Position numbers and translations under genes: made by a program. A stretch of DNA of 64,000 nucleotides from Timema cristinae (lineage: Eukaryota; Arthropoda; Insecta; Phasmatodea; Timematidae): the NCBI GenBank assembly GCA_039000515.1, contig JBCFYV010000012.1:42472355-42536354 (forward strand). Reading direction: 5' to 3'. This document shows, in pieces, positions 34,890 to 47,011 of this stretch. Position 1 is the stretch's first letter. Every line of letters begins with the position of its first letter. Under the pieces are notes generated by a model that was not told where the DNA came from, made no database searches, and worked only from the letters and a program-made list of their open reading frames with translations.

Positions 34890-36000
34890 GTAAGGCCTGT
34901 TTGTGAACGAATTTTGTGGTTTTACCATCAGGGGTGAAGCGTTACTGGTGGTTGCTACTGCTAGAACTATCACGGGAACACACCACATTTCGTTGTTTAT
35001 CTGAGAAACACTTGCCATGGAGATCAACGCCTGCCACTTTCAGAGTTAGTCCATGTGCTGTGTTGATGGTCATTACATAGAAAACATTGATATGAAATTA
35101 TCTCATGGCATTTGAAATGGAAAGGCAGGCCAGATGGAATCATGAGTATCCTTGGTCTCACGGCACATTTCCCACAGTGCAACATGCATGACAGTCTCCT
35201 CTATGATATTGTTTTGCAAATTGTTTATCAGTAAGTAGAGCTCATTACACTGTTTGGTGAGTTCAAACTACTTACCAACATAATGAATTAATTGAAGAGC
35301 CTGACTGGGTAAATTGAATAGATTAGGGGAATTAAATATAGACATAGTAGTTCTTGTCGCCATGTAAGTGCAGTATGGTGCTTCGAACCGGTCGGGTAAA
35401 GTCGTTAATTTTATCAGATAGCTCATTTTTGGAGATAGAATTGCTTTCTCCTGAAACCACGAAAGGGGCTTATTTTGCAGAAAAGTTATATCATGATATT
35501 TAAAATGGACTAGTTCCTATATATCCTCGACCACGGAGCATATCTGAGGTTATTCAGGGACACTTTATTTTCGTGCTATAAGAAGACTCGATTTACAAGT
35601 TTCAGCATTATACCGACAAACAAGTCTAGTGTTTGTCTTTGCATAGGTGGATGTGCATGTTGGTTGACCAGGAAAGTTTACAACGTCTGAGTATAGTAGG
35701 ATTTTTTCAGGCAGGTGTTGACCTGGTCCACTCTAGTTAATCAGAATGACCGGTAGAGTTTTGTCAGAGGTTAGCTTATTACAATACGCTGATACCTCCT
35801 ATGAGCACATTAATGCTTTTGGATCTCTTAAAGTTCTACCAAGATTGTCAATTGAGGTCTTATATGACACTTTATTATCATGTCATGATATAAGCGATAT
35901 TTTTTTGAATTAGTTTTGATGTGAAACCTTGCTTCGGTAGGTTACATACGACAATTTGTTTGCTAGGAAAATGAAAATGTAGTTTTTATTTTAAAGTCCA
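34890..36000 (-). pseudogene. Helitron helicase (Pif1-like) C-terminal relic
   Basis: On the minus strand, decayed blocks of the Pif1-family helicase domain of Helitron Rep-Hel proteins appear in order. NLGRTLRDPKALM, then SDKTLPVI (about 35850-35750), is the region after Walker B, where families have DRTLRDI and GDFRQTLPVI. STNMHIHLCKD follows (about 35660; the TxNMRV block), then QEKAILSPK (about 35440), CNELYLLINNLQNNIIEE (about 35240), RILMIPSGLPF (about 35130) and MTINTAHGLTLKVAGVDLHG (about 35075), then KCFSDKQRNVVCSRD to about 34985. The last is the diagnostic MTINKSQGQTL...ALSR segment. Stops and frameshifts are frequent, and no Rep/HUH domain is visible in the window. It is a dead rolling-circle transposon fragment. 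A hairpin MITE lies just downstream of its C-terminus. Confidence 0.85.
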
Positions 36001-37209
36001 TACTCAATTCTTCCCTTTAAAAAAAACTAGTAGGGCTTTACTCTAATGTATCATGCACTGTTCTGCCCCTTTTAAATCAAGTAGCGACTATACCTGACGA
36101 ACTCTCTGCAAATGCAGCACATCCCTCAGACTAAGCTTAGCAAAGAATAAATGATCAATGGCCCATATGTTTGCATACACTTGCATGCAGTTGTGGGTCA
36201 ATGTTTGGAACTGGAATTTCTGAGCTAATCATCTATTTTATATCTTTGGGTCTGATATTTTACTGAAGTCATTACATTAGCTGCACTTGTATCACTCTCA
36301 ATTTTGGAAATCCGCAGTGTATTCTTCCTTTCTAGTAATTTTCATTAATGTAATTAAAATATAATCTCATTAAGATAGAATTAAATTAAATTTATTTGTA
36401 ATCATTATTGATAAAAGTTCTCTTAATAACATATAATTTATCTTTACTAAAATTAAATATATTGTTATTTCAAAAATTAGCAATTTTGTTTAAAATTGGT
36501 ATCTGGGGATCATTTCACATTATAAATAATAATTTATGTTGGTTTTACTTAAAAGATATATAGGGTCCTATAGAAATAGTTCAATTAATTATTATTTTAA
36601 AGGTTTTAAATTTTGATAATATGATTATCATTATGATTTAATTTTAAATTGATATCTGAAAATAATTTTTTATTATAAATATGAATACAATTTTATTTTT
36701 ACAAATAGGCATATACATAATTTTAGTGTGGTTAACAAATATCTGATTTAGGAAAATTTGATTTTTTATTAAATGTTTGACGAGATTTATTTTAGTTTTT
36801 TATGAATGGTATTTATTGTAATTAATAAAATTAAATTTTTTATGAGGGTAATTTAATGAAAATCTATTTTTCGTAAAATGTTTCTAAGCTATTTATAGAC
36901 TAGGTTTATATGATTGTGTCATACCATTTAATTTGTTGGTATGCACCATGCTTTACTGAGTGTTAGGCTGATCCCAGATAATAATACCTATTTAATTTAT
37001 ATGTTTTTTGCACCTTGTATTACTATCCATGCTTTACCCTTCCACAGTGATCTATTAACGGCCAGTGACTGGATGTTGTGCTTGTCCTAGTCTTAAGTAG
37101 ATTATAAGGCATATGAAACTACAACAGGCCTACCAAGCCAGTAGGGGGAAAATATATGTCTTAGGCAAAAAATTGACCCAGGACTTAGGTTGGAAACACT
37201 AATGGATGT
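36001..37209. other. spacer, possibly decayed Helitron upstream part then AT-rich DNA
   Basis: 36001-36330 is moderately AT-rich and may still be Helitron, but I cannot match a motif. 36330-37200 is AT-rich and featureless. Confidence 0.4.
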
Positions 37210-37770
37210 AAAATAAATTGCTACCAATACGTGCTATCAACGCTTAGCTGCGATACTAGTACAAGACTCAGCAGTGATGCGGCAGCGATGGGTTGGACTC
37301 TGAGAGGCATAGGGTTTAATCGCCCATGTGTCAAGGCGTGGACAAACCGGTGATGTTCGGGTCCTTCGGTTCTCAGCCTTGTTGATCGTGCGGTGAGCCG
37401 TTTTAAAACTCGGGTTCTGACCCAGACAGTTAGAAGTGAACTTACTAGATCGTGGACACTTGTACTTGTACGCACAAGTATATGTTATGGCGAGTCCACC
37501 TCTCCACGCGCAATGGGCATAATATTATTCTATCTTTCCCATACTCAAGGGAAAGCGGAAAGGTTGTTAGACTGCTTCTGTGAGTGGAAGGGAATTAGCT
37601 CCGGCTACCACCAGGAGAATGTGGGAGGCTTAGGCTCAGTGCCGTTCCAATCGGTGAGGGGAGAAGGAAAATTCTCAACTCCCTGGGTATCTGGCCTGAT
37701 CCAGATCATCCTTCCGCTTGCGGGAGAGGGGTTGGGGTGAAGATCGGTACCAGCCCAGAAACTGTGTTCT
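37210..37770. other. unidentified GC-rich block
   Basis: About 560 bp with clearly higher GC than its flanks. Open frames exist on both strands (115 codons plus at 37393-37740; 84 codons minus at 37221-37475) but show no family motif. No tRNA boxes, TIRs or splice-bounded exon were seen. Sharp composition edges suggest an inserted element part, such as an untranslated region of a retrotransposon. The identity is unknown. Confidence 0.45.
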
Positions 37771-38039
37771 GTATTTTATAAAATTAAGTTTTTTTTTTAT
37801 AATAGTACGGTTCACCGCACATACATTATTTTTTATCTTAAAATATAGTTATTGACTTTACTTTACATTTATTTCTGTTCCCAGCCTATGACCTAGGCCA
37901 TTTTTTTTTTTGTTCAAGCCATATATTTTCCACTACCGAATTACTAGGCCTGTCGTAGCTTCATATGACGTACACTATAATTTAAGAACAGTACAGGCAC
38001 AACATCCAGATCCCAGCTGTTAATTTATCACTGTGATAA

Positions 38040-38120
38040 CAATAATAAGTTTTTAGGCCACACCGGGAATTGAACCCGGGACCCGTAGTTATATATACTG
38101 ACACGCTACCGACAGAGCTA
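38040..38120 (-). repeat. tRNA-like sequence (SINE head or tRNA pseudogene)
   Basis: The reverse complement reads TTAGCTCTGTCGGTAGCG (A-box-like), then after about 30 bases GGTCCCGGGTTCAATTCCCG. The T arm is perfect (CCGGG, TTCAATT loop, CCCGG), but the 5' side cannot pair with the 3' GTGTGGCC to form an acceptor stem. It is therefore not an intact tRNA gene. Confidence 0.6.
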
Positions 38121-38181
38121 AAGTAAAAACATTGACTAAAAATACTTACAGTTTGTGAACAGAAATAATTGATATTATTCT

Positions 38182-38423
38182 TAACACCGCGTCTTACTAC
38201 CTGTTCAGGTTATACGCCTATGCACTAGTTACATTAACATAAGGAAGTCTTAATGTAGAGCAAGTGCACCCGCATTGACGTGGAGGGAGGATGGGTAGAA
38301 AACGATTTAAGGAAAACCACCCTCAGTGCATCCGACCGGGATCGGAGCCCAATTTTCCCCTTTTCAGCAGCCTAGTCCAACACGAGATTAGCGCGTTAGA
38401 CCGCCGGGTTACCAAAGTGGGAG
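38182..38423 (-). repeat. SINE1 copy
   Basis: The reverse complement shows a head with TAACGCG and a Cys/Gly-type stretch, a B-box region GGGCTCCGATCCCGGTCGG, the body and the tail ATAACCTGAACAGGTAGT. It is moderately diverged. Confidence 0.8.
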
Positions 38424-38439
38424 ATATATATTGTTGCTT

Positions 38440-38870
38440 ATGAATTAATTAAAATACCACAAATAAAATATTATATACTGTGATAGAAACATTGAGAAAA
38501 GTGGAACATTTCTGTCCACCATAGACCATAACATTCTATTTTTGTTTTAAAAGATCTCCATGCATAAATTATTTATGTAATTTAATATAGCTCAGAAACT
38601 ATTAGTTTTGTAAACATATTTTTTAATGAACATATTTGTAAATCTAATAAATTTATAACTTTATTGCGATAGGTAATTTTTTTAAATCTTAAATAGTTGA
38701 GGAGGCTTGATCAAAATTGCTTAATTTCTGCCTATGTTAAGTACTATTAAATTAATTTTCATGAGAAAATGACAAATGCCATTTTGTTGGAGAATATAGA
38801 TTCTTTATATTTTTGCCCATCAGTAAGTTACTCTTATATTTTAAAGTTAAATGGCTTATTCCAAAATTAT
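38440..38870 (-). repeat. R1 distal part
   Basis: Order and wording match the minus-strand R1 copy at 16030-16500 (ATACTGTGATAGAAACATTGA versus a similar block there; TCTGTCCACCATAGACCATA; AGCTCAGAAACTATT; TTCATGAGAAAATGA). No coding. Confidence 0.6.
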
Positions 38871-38939
38871 CCAAGGAGAACCATATGAAAAGTTTGGCTA
38901 CTAAGTTTTATTCTCATCGGTAGAATGGTTGCGGCTCTT

Positions 38940-39213
38940 TACATACATACATACATACATACATATATACATACATACATACATACTACATACATACATA
39001 CATACATACATACATACATACATACATACATACATACATACATACATACATACATACATACATACATACATACATACATACATAATACATACATATATAC
39101 ATACACACATACATACATACATAAATACATACATATATACATACATACATATATACATAGATACATCATAATACATAATACATCATACATACATACATAT
39201 ATACATACACACA

Positions 39214-39247
<34 letters not shown>

Positions 39248-39505
39248 CATACACACATAATACATACATACATACATATATACATAGATACATACATACA
39301 TACATACATACATTACATACATATATACATACAACATACATACATTACATATACATACTACATACATACTTATACATAGATACTACATACATACATACAT
39401 ACATACATACATACATACATACATACATACATACATACTAATACATAATAATACATACACTACTAATAATACATACAACAAACATCAACATACATACATA
39501 CATAA
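38940..39505. repeat. (CATA)n microsatellite, about 565 bp
   Basis: This is a long tetranucleotide array with interruptions (TATATA, CACA and single-base slips). Long frames made only of Tyr, Ile, His, Thr or Met, Tyr, Val, Cys are artefacts of the repeat. Confidence 0.97.
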
Positions 39506-40369
39506 CAACAACTAATAATTACCATTATTAAACAACGATTTGCTATAGAATAGTTTTTTATTGTGACCGAATAATTGCTTAAGATTTTTAATCTGTTTGT
39601 TAAGAAGTAAGCTATTTTTAACTCATGCTTTAATTGAGTAAGCGTGCAAAATCTGAACATAAACTAATGTATAAGATCTTAAAATATAAACTTTAAAATA
39701 CATTTTTATTTTATGATTACATCCAAAAGTAATATTTCGTGCTGCTCTCTTTTCCACCTTGTTTTTAAACGAATAGTTAAATTACATCAATCCTTTTCCT
39801 AAATAACGATCTATGAAGTACACGTTTGATATCATATGCGCGTTTTATTACAATCTTGTTCAATTACACGAGTAAATTGAACCACTTATCAATAACAGGA
39901 ATTTCCCAAACAAAGAGTCTCTTTAATATCACATGAGGTAAATTAAATAGAAAATAGATTAATATACACTTTCAAAAGAATTAAAAATAATTAATATTCT
40001 TAATAAAAACAAAAGCTGTTGATTATGTAATTTCTAATGAAATCTAAGATTAAAATCTGTCTAGTATTAATTTTTATTTAATAAAATTTATGTCTCAATA
40101 TGACCCCAAGTAAAACAAAAAAAATCTAACTTTTGTCTATAATATATTTTTTATTCACGCCCAAGATAAAAATAAATACCAAAAAAGAAATTTTACAATA
40201 TTAATAATATCTTTATACATTTTTTATCGAAGAACAAAACTTAAGGTAACAAACTTAAGAATAAATCTCAAAGAATAAAACTTGATAGTTGATAAAAAAA
40301 ATTAAAGATTTAAAATTGGTTTATAAACTAATTTTGGTAAATGATATTAATTATTGGCTGTTGGGAAGA
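39506..40369. other. AT-rich spacer
   Basis: No gene or element recognised. Confidence 0.5.
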
Positions 40370-40560
40370 ATTTAGAGGAAAGGTGGATAGAAACATATAA
40401 AAGAAGTTAACAGAATATTGATTTAAAATGAAAAGATCAACACAGTTCACGATAATTTACATTTCTGCCATTGGACAAAGAGGTAATGGCTGCCTCTTTA
40501 ATAAAATATATCATTAACGCCCTATCTGCCAATCTAGGTTTAATTCCATTGGAACTCATC
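40370..40560 (-). repeat. dispersed repeat R2, copy a
   Basis: The reverse complement contains GAGGCAGCCATTACCTCTTT, GTCCAATGGCAG, then TTTTATATGTTTCTATCCACC. The same block occurs at 40866-41060 and 45620-45840. Confidence 0.75.
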
Positions 40561-40734
40561 AATAAGGAGTGTGAAATGCACAACGAAATTTCCTTGAAGA
40601 AGAAATAAAAAAAAACACAATGAAGAGAAAGAAAATTTGTAAACAATAATAGGACACTTATATAGAAACATGTAAAAGAATAATATAAATGACAAACACA
40701 GGAAATAAACATTGGATCCGAAGTTATATATTAT

Positions 40735-40865
40735 ATCTCTATAAGGAAAAACTTTTCTTGATTTATGGGTAATTGTTTTATGATTGGAAGAGGGTACACG
40801 GAATATGGATAGAAACATATAAAAGGAAATAACACAATATAAATATTAAAATTAGTTATGATAGA
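40735..40865 (-). repeat. dispersed repeat R2, copy b (3' part only)
   Basis: The reverse complement keeps CTTTTATATGTTTCTATCC and CGTGTACCCTCTTCCAAT, the end part of R2. It lies head-on to the plus-strand copy that follows. Confidence 0.6.
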
Positions 40866-41060
40866 ATGAATCCTAGGTCGAGAGATTCGGCGGCTACGAT
40901 CGATTTTCTTCAAGAGGCAGCCATTACCTCTTTGTCCAATGGCAACAATGTAAAGTGTGAACTGTGGTCTTTTTTTTTCATCGTAAAAGCCATATTCTGT
41001 TCTTTTCTTTGTATTTCTAACTACATTTCCGGTACCTTCTTCCAAATATAATACAAATAG
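40866..41060 (+). repeat. dispersed repeat R2, copy c
   Basis: GAATCCTAGGTCGAGAG begins the copy, followed by GAGGCAGCCATTACCTCTTT, GTCCAATGGCAACAATG, GTGTGAACTGTGG and a 3' part ending CCTTCTTCCAAATATAATAC. Confidence 0.75.
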
Positions 41061-41092
41061 GCACTATCTCATAAAGAAAAATTATCAATATG

Positions 41093-41131
41093 ATTTATCT
41101 CTATGGAACACCTCGTTCCATAGAGATAAAT
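41093..41131. repeat. perfect 17-bp stem with 5-base loop
   Basis: ATTTATCTCTATGGAAC, loop ACCTC, then the exact complement GTTCCATAGAGATAAAT. It lies directly after an R2 copy. Confidence 0.9.
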
Positions 41132-41689
41132 AATATTAATAATTTCAACGAATTTGTAATGGTCAGATCCAAAATGTTACAAAATCCTAGCACAAATAGA
41201 TATGTAAGGAACTTTGTTTTAAATTATAAAATTAATCGAAGAGAAAAAAAACCAAATAGTAAATACAATCTAAAATGTGTTAAAAATTTATTTCTCTGCC
41301 ATGGTTAATAAATACTTGACTAACCACAATAGTTGAGGTTTTTTCTGCTGGTACCAATAAAATATATTGTTTATTGAACCGACCTATGAATATTTTACGT
41401 AAAACTATAAATATGTAAAGCAAACTATTCATAGTTCGATTCTTGTATACTTGATGGACTATCCCTGAGGTTGGTGACCCAGTAAAAGCAATTTGATGCT
41501 AAAGAATTACAAGAAATAGAAGTTACAAAGCAACCATTTATATATAAATAAATATTAATTTCAACGTATTTGGCATAGTTAGATTTATTATTTTTAAACC
41601 ATTACTTTAAACTTTTGCTTTTTTTATTTACCTTTATGGATCTACCAGTATGCCATAATTAATATTTATAGGAAACTCGTATTTATATC

Positions 41690-41880
41690 GAGCTGTAGTT
41701 AGATATATAAAAAATTTCACCTTTAGGCTGAGTTACAGACACACGATAAATCTAAAGTTACTTTTTTGGGTCGAGGGGGTTGTGCAACTTCAACATCCAT
41801 CAAAATTGCTGATACGATTTTCATGAATTTCACAATATTTCCTTTATCTGAGAGGTTGTGAGAAATCCAAATCTAGCGTC
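41690..41880 (-). repeat. R1 head fragment
   Basis: The reverse complement contains CAGCAATTTTGATGGATG, TTGAAGTTGCACAACC and a TCGTGTGTCTGTAACTC block, in R1 order. Confidence 0.55.
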
Positions 41881-44800
41881 ACAGCTCAACAAAGTGCGTA
41901 AATGAAATAATTTACTGTTAATGAGATATATTGGTCACCAAAATTAGTTTCCCAATTTAAATGTCTACCCAGTAAGAAGTGTTATTCCTTTTTCGTTGGT
42001 TTGTAAATGTTAGTCCCCAATTTCTTGGATCCAAATTTCAAGATTTTAGTATTTTATAATTATATGGGTGTGTTATTTGAACTTGCTTGGAAATATTTTT
42101 ATTTTCTATAAAATTTAATTTTTTTTATACTTCACTTGCTATCTATGGTTGAAATCCATCATACCTCCCGTTATTTTTATATCTCTACCACATTCAAATG
42201 TCGTTTCCTATTAAGTTTTGGAAAATGTCCACACCCCCAAGTCACTGCCCTTTGTTTGGAAATTTAAAATATCGAGATTCTTCCTGCTATTTGGGGCTAT
42301 ACCTCTATTATATACATGTATGAATATATATAATTTTCTACCATACGGGATGTAGTTTTTATAGTAGCTTCAATTTTTTTTAAAAGGGCCACCCTTCCCT
42401 CATTTTGTGGTCATTATTTTCAGTTTTAAAAAAAGTATGTTTGGAGTGACTCTTATATCTATATGATATATTTTAATATTTTATCCCAGTAATAGAAGTT
42501 TTTTATATAAGTTTTAGAAATTACTAAGCTACTTTATATCATTAGGCATCAACTTAAAATATCTATGAATTGTTTGGGTATGTTGAACCGTACCAATTCA
42601 TTCATGGCAAATTTTAATTTTTCATCTCACCAAAAAATGTGGTTTTCTCTAAATACTACCCCTTTCCCATTATTTCAGTGAATTACATTTTAAAATTTGA
42701 ACTTATCAAACTTTCTTGATTGTTTGGAGTTTTCTTTACCTTCTTGCTTAGTTTAAGTCTTATCCAAGCTTTTAGTTAGATTTTTCTATTAGTTTTGAAA
42801 CTTTTAACCCCATTAACTCATTTTACCATCTCTGAACCTGAAATTTAATAATTAAAATCTTTATTGATTATCTGGAGTGGTACAGCTCTCTGCGTGCCCA
42901 ATTTCATTTGTCTACATTCCTTAATAGGTTTTTCTATTGATACATACTTACAAATATACATAATCCCGGCTTATTTTCACTGAGTAGGCAATATTCTGTG
43001 CATATAGTTAAAAAAAATCTTCCTACTTTATCCACCCTCACTAACTCTCTCCATTATACCTTATCCTCGCATACTCCTTCGTTTCTAAGCCACAATAAAC
43101 CGAGACATGCATGAACTTTTATTCTAAAATCTTTTAATGTTTCTCTTTTTCACATTCATCTACGATACTTAAACACGTATTACATGGCCTACAATGCCCG
43201 CACATTTTTCAAGTATTTGGCAAGTGATATTTTTAATGTCAACGTAAGCGTAAATATTTTTCGTAAGACCTAAGAAATCTATAAAGAGAACAATGTAGCA
43301 TGATACACTATTTTAATCTACTATATTTCAATAATTAATTATTAATTATGATTTATTAATTGGTTATTTTTTATTATAATGTATTATCTCAATGATTCGT
43401 TTTTATTACTATTTTATTGTCTTACGTATAATATTTGCATGCTTATTTTACACTTTCTTATGAAACATTTGTTATTTTTAGTAAATATAATTATATTTTA
43501 TATAAAATGGGTAGTATTCCATATTGCAGTCCCTATTTCATATAACCCTCAATTGTTCCACATCTTTTTTAAGTGCTCGTACAGGACATTAAATGTTGTT
43601 AATTTTGCTTTAAACCATAACAATAATTAAAACATATTAATTATAAGTTTAATATGTAACACTTTAACAAAATGTGAAAATACGCTTTGCTAATAATGAA
43701 ACAGTAATTGTTATTCCATATTACCCGCACTTCCTCTAAGTGTGAATGTAATATATTTTAATTAATTATTTCATCTAATATAATATCTCTTGTTGACATA
43801 ACCACATGATATAATAATCTTAATAATATAATTTATTGTTTCAATGAATTACAAAAATGCACAGTTATCGTTAGAGAAGTATTATGTTAATCGTTTCATA
43901 ACACTTTATATTGATACCATAATATTACAAAGTCTATAATTATTATTTACAAATAGGTTAACTTTATTCACTTCCATCAAATCTTTCCAATAAATTATCT
44001 TTTCCTATCTATCATTCACCACCTCTCCTAACGTAGATTGCGTACATCTTCTTTGGTTGGTTTGAACTGAAGTAGGTGCAAGACTTTTAACAATATATCT
44101 AGATCATAATATAGTGCAAAATTATTCTTATAAATAGTTAACCATAAATAAAACGAGGAAAGAACATCTGTTAGTTTTTTTTAATGATTTAAAATCCATT
44201 TTTGAGTAATAAAATTGTAGTTTTGGGAATCTTTCTGCTAAATATAAATATTATGTTGCTCGTAGATGGAGAATATACTTTCTATAACTGCTGAATTATA
44301 GTTATACTTTTATTTAAAGTGCCTGGGTGACGGTTTTAAGATATTTTAAAATGAATATTAAAAAGTTAAACCCTAGTTTTTTGTGGATGTGTATTATTGT
44401 TAAATAACAATTCTGCCATTCTCTGGTAATTAAACACATTTCCAAAATGATGAGGAGATAGAATGAAAATATATTAGAGGCAAGAAGACTTCGTATTTGT
44501 TGGTTGTTTATTGTTTTCGTGTAAAAATAAAAGGAAATATGAAGCCAGAAGAATTCAATAGACTAGGAGGTGTATTTTTTTACCCCTATTTCACTGAATT
44601 CTTTCAACATTAGTTCATTTGAATAATGAAATGTTTTATGAATAAATCAAAAGGTTAATGGTTTTTTTTTGCCTCAGAGACCTACACAAAACTCAACGTT
44701 GAGTAACTTCTCATTTAAAAGAGTTGGAATGCTTTGTTTAGAGGTGCACGACTTTCCAATCTACTTAATTAATCTTCCGTGATTTTCTTTTGGAATGTGG

Positions 44801-45034
44801 AAAAAGGAGCAGGATTAGAATATGGGTAGGAGGAAAGTCTCCACATTAAATGTTTAATATGGCTTAAAGAATATTTTTGGATATATATTTTGCACAATTT
44901 TTTAATACCATAACTTGACAAGTAATAATTTTTAGGTTTTAGGACGATGGAAGTAGTTTATAGGAAGTCAACCAGCATTATTGTAGAAGATGATATAGGC
45001 TAAACTTAAATTAGTTAAAAGAATCGCACCTAGA
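41881..45034. other. long AT-rich spacer
   Basis: About 3.1 kb. Both strands were scanned. The open frames (for example 43379-43630) are AT-rich, hydrophobic and motif-free. No TIRs or SINE heads were recognised. Confidence 0.5.
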
Positions 45035-45105
45035 CACGGGGATCATGTCCGAGAATTTTGTGTTAGTGCATCAACGGTCTACCACTGAGCTATCCGGTAT
45101 TATTC
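45035..45105 (-). repeat. tRNA-like SINE head, degraded
   Basis: The reverse complement starts CCGGATAGCTCAGTGGTAGA, a good A-box region. It then has a decayed B box (GGACATGATCCCCGTG) at roughly tRNA spacing. No acceptor pairing and no known tail were seen. Confidence 0.45.
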
Positions 45106-45619
45106 CCGTGCTATGGGTCATTCTTCAATCATAGTTTAAATTTGAGTAAGTGACGGGTCTGCGAGCATAGTCAGCAAAACATCAGCGATAAATTAATATC
45201 GTGAGCTATGAAATATATATCACACCCATCTCCAATTCGGAAGAGCTGTTATGCTGCCAAGTACATACTAAAAGATTGTAATTTATAAAGCATTTCGTGT
45301 AATGACATTAGATTATGTTTGTGAACCTTGCATCTTAAACCTCTCAACCACCAATGTGGCAGGATTTTATTATATAAAGTAGTGCAATTACAAGAACCAC
45401 CATGTAATAAAACGTACAAAAACATTAGGCCTTACATCTACGAGCAAAATAAGCCTTTTGTAGACCACTTAATTTACGATCTGGAGGCTCGTTTATATTG
45501 AAACAAGATACTGCTTCTGGCCATTTACGAGCCTATAACTCCTTAAAATTTTCCATTTTCTCCCTTTTTTCCCCCTCTTTTAGGAAGCTGCGTTGCGCGT
45601 TTCACACTCCTCGCTGATG

Positions 45620-45840
45620 AGTTTAGATAAAATGAAACCTAGGTAGGGGATGGGCGGTGTCGATCTATTTTCCTTTAGAGGCAACCATTACCTCTTTGTC
45701 CAATGGCAGCAACGTAAAGTGTGAGCTGTGTCTTCTTTTCATTGAAAAATAAATATTCCGTTCGTACCTTTTATATGTTTCTATCCTCCATTCCTATACC
45801 TTCCTCCAAATATAATACACTTACCTCATAAAGCGCTTGG
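45620..45840 (+). repeat. dispersed repeat R2, copy d
   Basis: ATGAAACCTAGGTAGGGGAT, then GAGGCAACCATTACCTCTTT, GTCCAATGGCAGCAACG, GTGTGAGCTGTG and CCTTCCTCCAAATATAATAC match copy c in order. Confidence 0.8.
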
Positions 45841-46755
45841 ATTCATTTTCGGAATATTTTGAATATTCAAATATTTGCCATCATTAAACTACCTTTTAAC
45901 GAATTTTCGCTATGAAACAAATGAAACAATACTATTTGTCAAGTCAAAAATATTCTGGATACGCATTTTGAGCAAAATTGAAAGTTTGAAATAAAAAAAA
46001 TCACTTATCAGTAAACTACCCTTAACTTTAGAGCTTGGCTGAAAATCATCACTAAAACCCTTAAACCCGAATTTTTACACGATTACAACACTTTCTCTTG
46101 ATATCAAAAAAGAAAATGTTTAAAATAAAATATATTAAATCAACCATCTATGCTTTCCCATCTCACACGTTTAAATCAATTTTCTCTCACATTTAAAAAC
46201 CATGTGAAATATTAAAATAATTTGTACATTCTGGTTGTAACAATCGCCTTATTTATTTATAAAATAAAAGTTTACTAGAAGCACACAAGCATAACCTTAG
46301 ATACGCTGGATGTTGTACTTGCATGAGAAAAAAACAACCAAATACATGATGTGCGGGCGTGCAACAAATAATCATTAAACTGAAAAATATCAGTCACAGC
46401 ATGGTAAAGATGCGAGGAGTGTAAATAGGGGATTAAAATATTTCTAAATATCTCGCTAACACATTATCTGGGAGTGTGGAGCGCTCTGTTGGCATTTTAT
46501 GCTTTAATTCAGAATCTAAATTTAGTTCTGTCTAAATACATAATTTTTAACAATAATTCACAATAATTAATTTAACTCCCCCCCCGCTCCACATACATTC
46601 TTCCTACATGTGTGAATAGACATGAAATCCCCCCTCCTGTTCCACAATCGGCTGTCCTTCAGATTGTAAGTCGTAAAAGTCGATTCTTCCTTAATTCGAC
46701 CTCGAAAATCACAATAACCTTTGAATATGGGAAAAAATTATTTATTATTGTTATT
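45841..46755. other. AT-rich spacer
   Basis: No gene or repeat family recognised. A C-rich run (CCCCCCCGC) lies near 46577. Confidence 0.5.
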
Positions 46756-46757
46756 AT

Positions 46758-47011
46758 TTTTAGCACCGTATCTTACTACCCATTCAAGCTATAAGCTTAT
46801 ATAATAATTACTCATATTGTTTTTAGGGATTAGGAAGGATAAATTTAAAGTAGGTTTACCAGCATTTGCATGGAGAGAGAGAGTGGAGAAACATTTTGGA
46901 AAAATTACCATTTGTGCACTAGGCCGAGATTCGAACCTCAATCTCCCCGTCACAGGCAGTCTAATCTACTGAAAGAGTAGCATGTTAGACCATGCAGCAA
47001 CCGAAATGGGT
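46758..47011 (-). repeat. SINE1 copy
   Basis: The reverse complement has the B box GAGGTTCGAATCTCGG, full body, and a decayed tail (ATAGCTTGAATGGGTAGT). The head GGTTGCTGCATGGTCTAAC has a complete but diverged A box. Confidence 0.85.

Noticed and set aside
37393..37740. 115-codon frame in the GC-rich block as a gene
   Set aside because: GC-rich DNA has fewer stops; both strands are open, no family motif or splice sites were seen.
38040..38120. Intact tRNA gene
   Set aside because: The T arm is perfect, but no 5' sequence pairs with the 3' acceptor side, and the anticodon arm is poor.
38925..39367. Frames of Tyr-Ile-His-Thr and Met-Tyr-Val-Cys repeats
   Set aside because: Direct translation of the (CATA)n microsatellite.
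43379..43630. 83-codon hydrophobic frame
   Set aside because: Composition is what AT-rich DNA gives by chance (Phe, Leu, Ile, Tyr, Asn); no signal peptide logic or homology was recognised.
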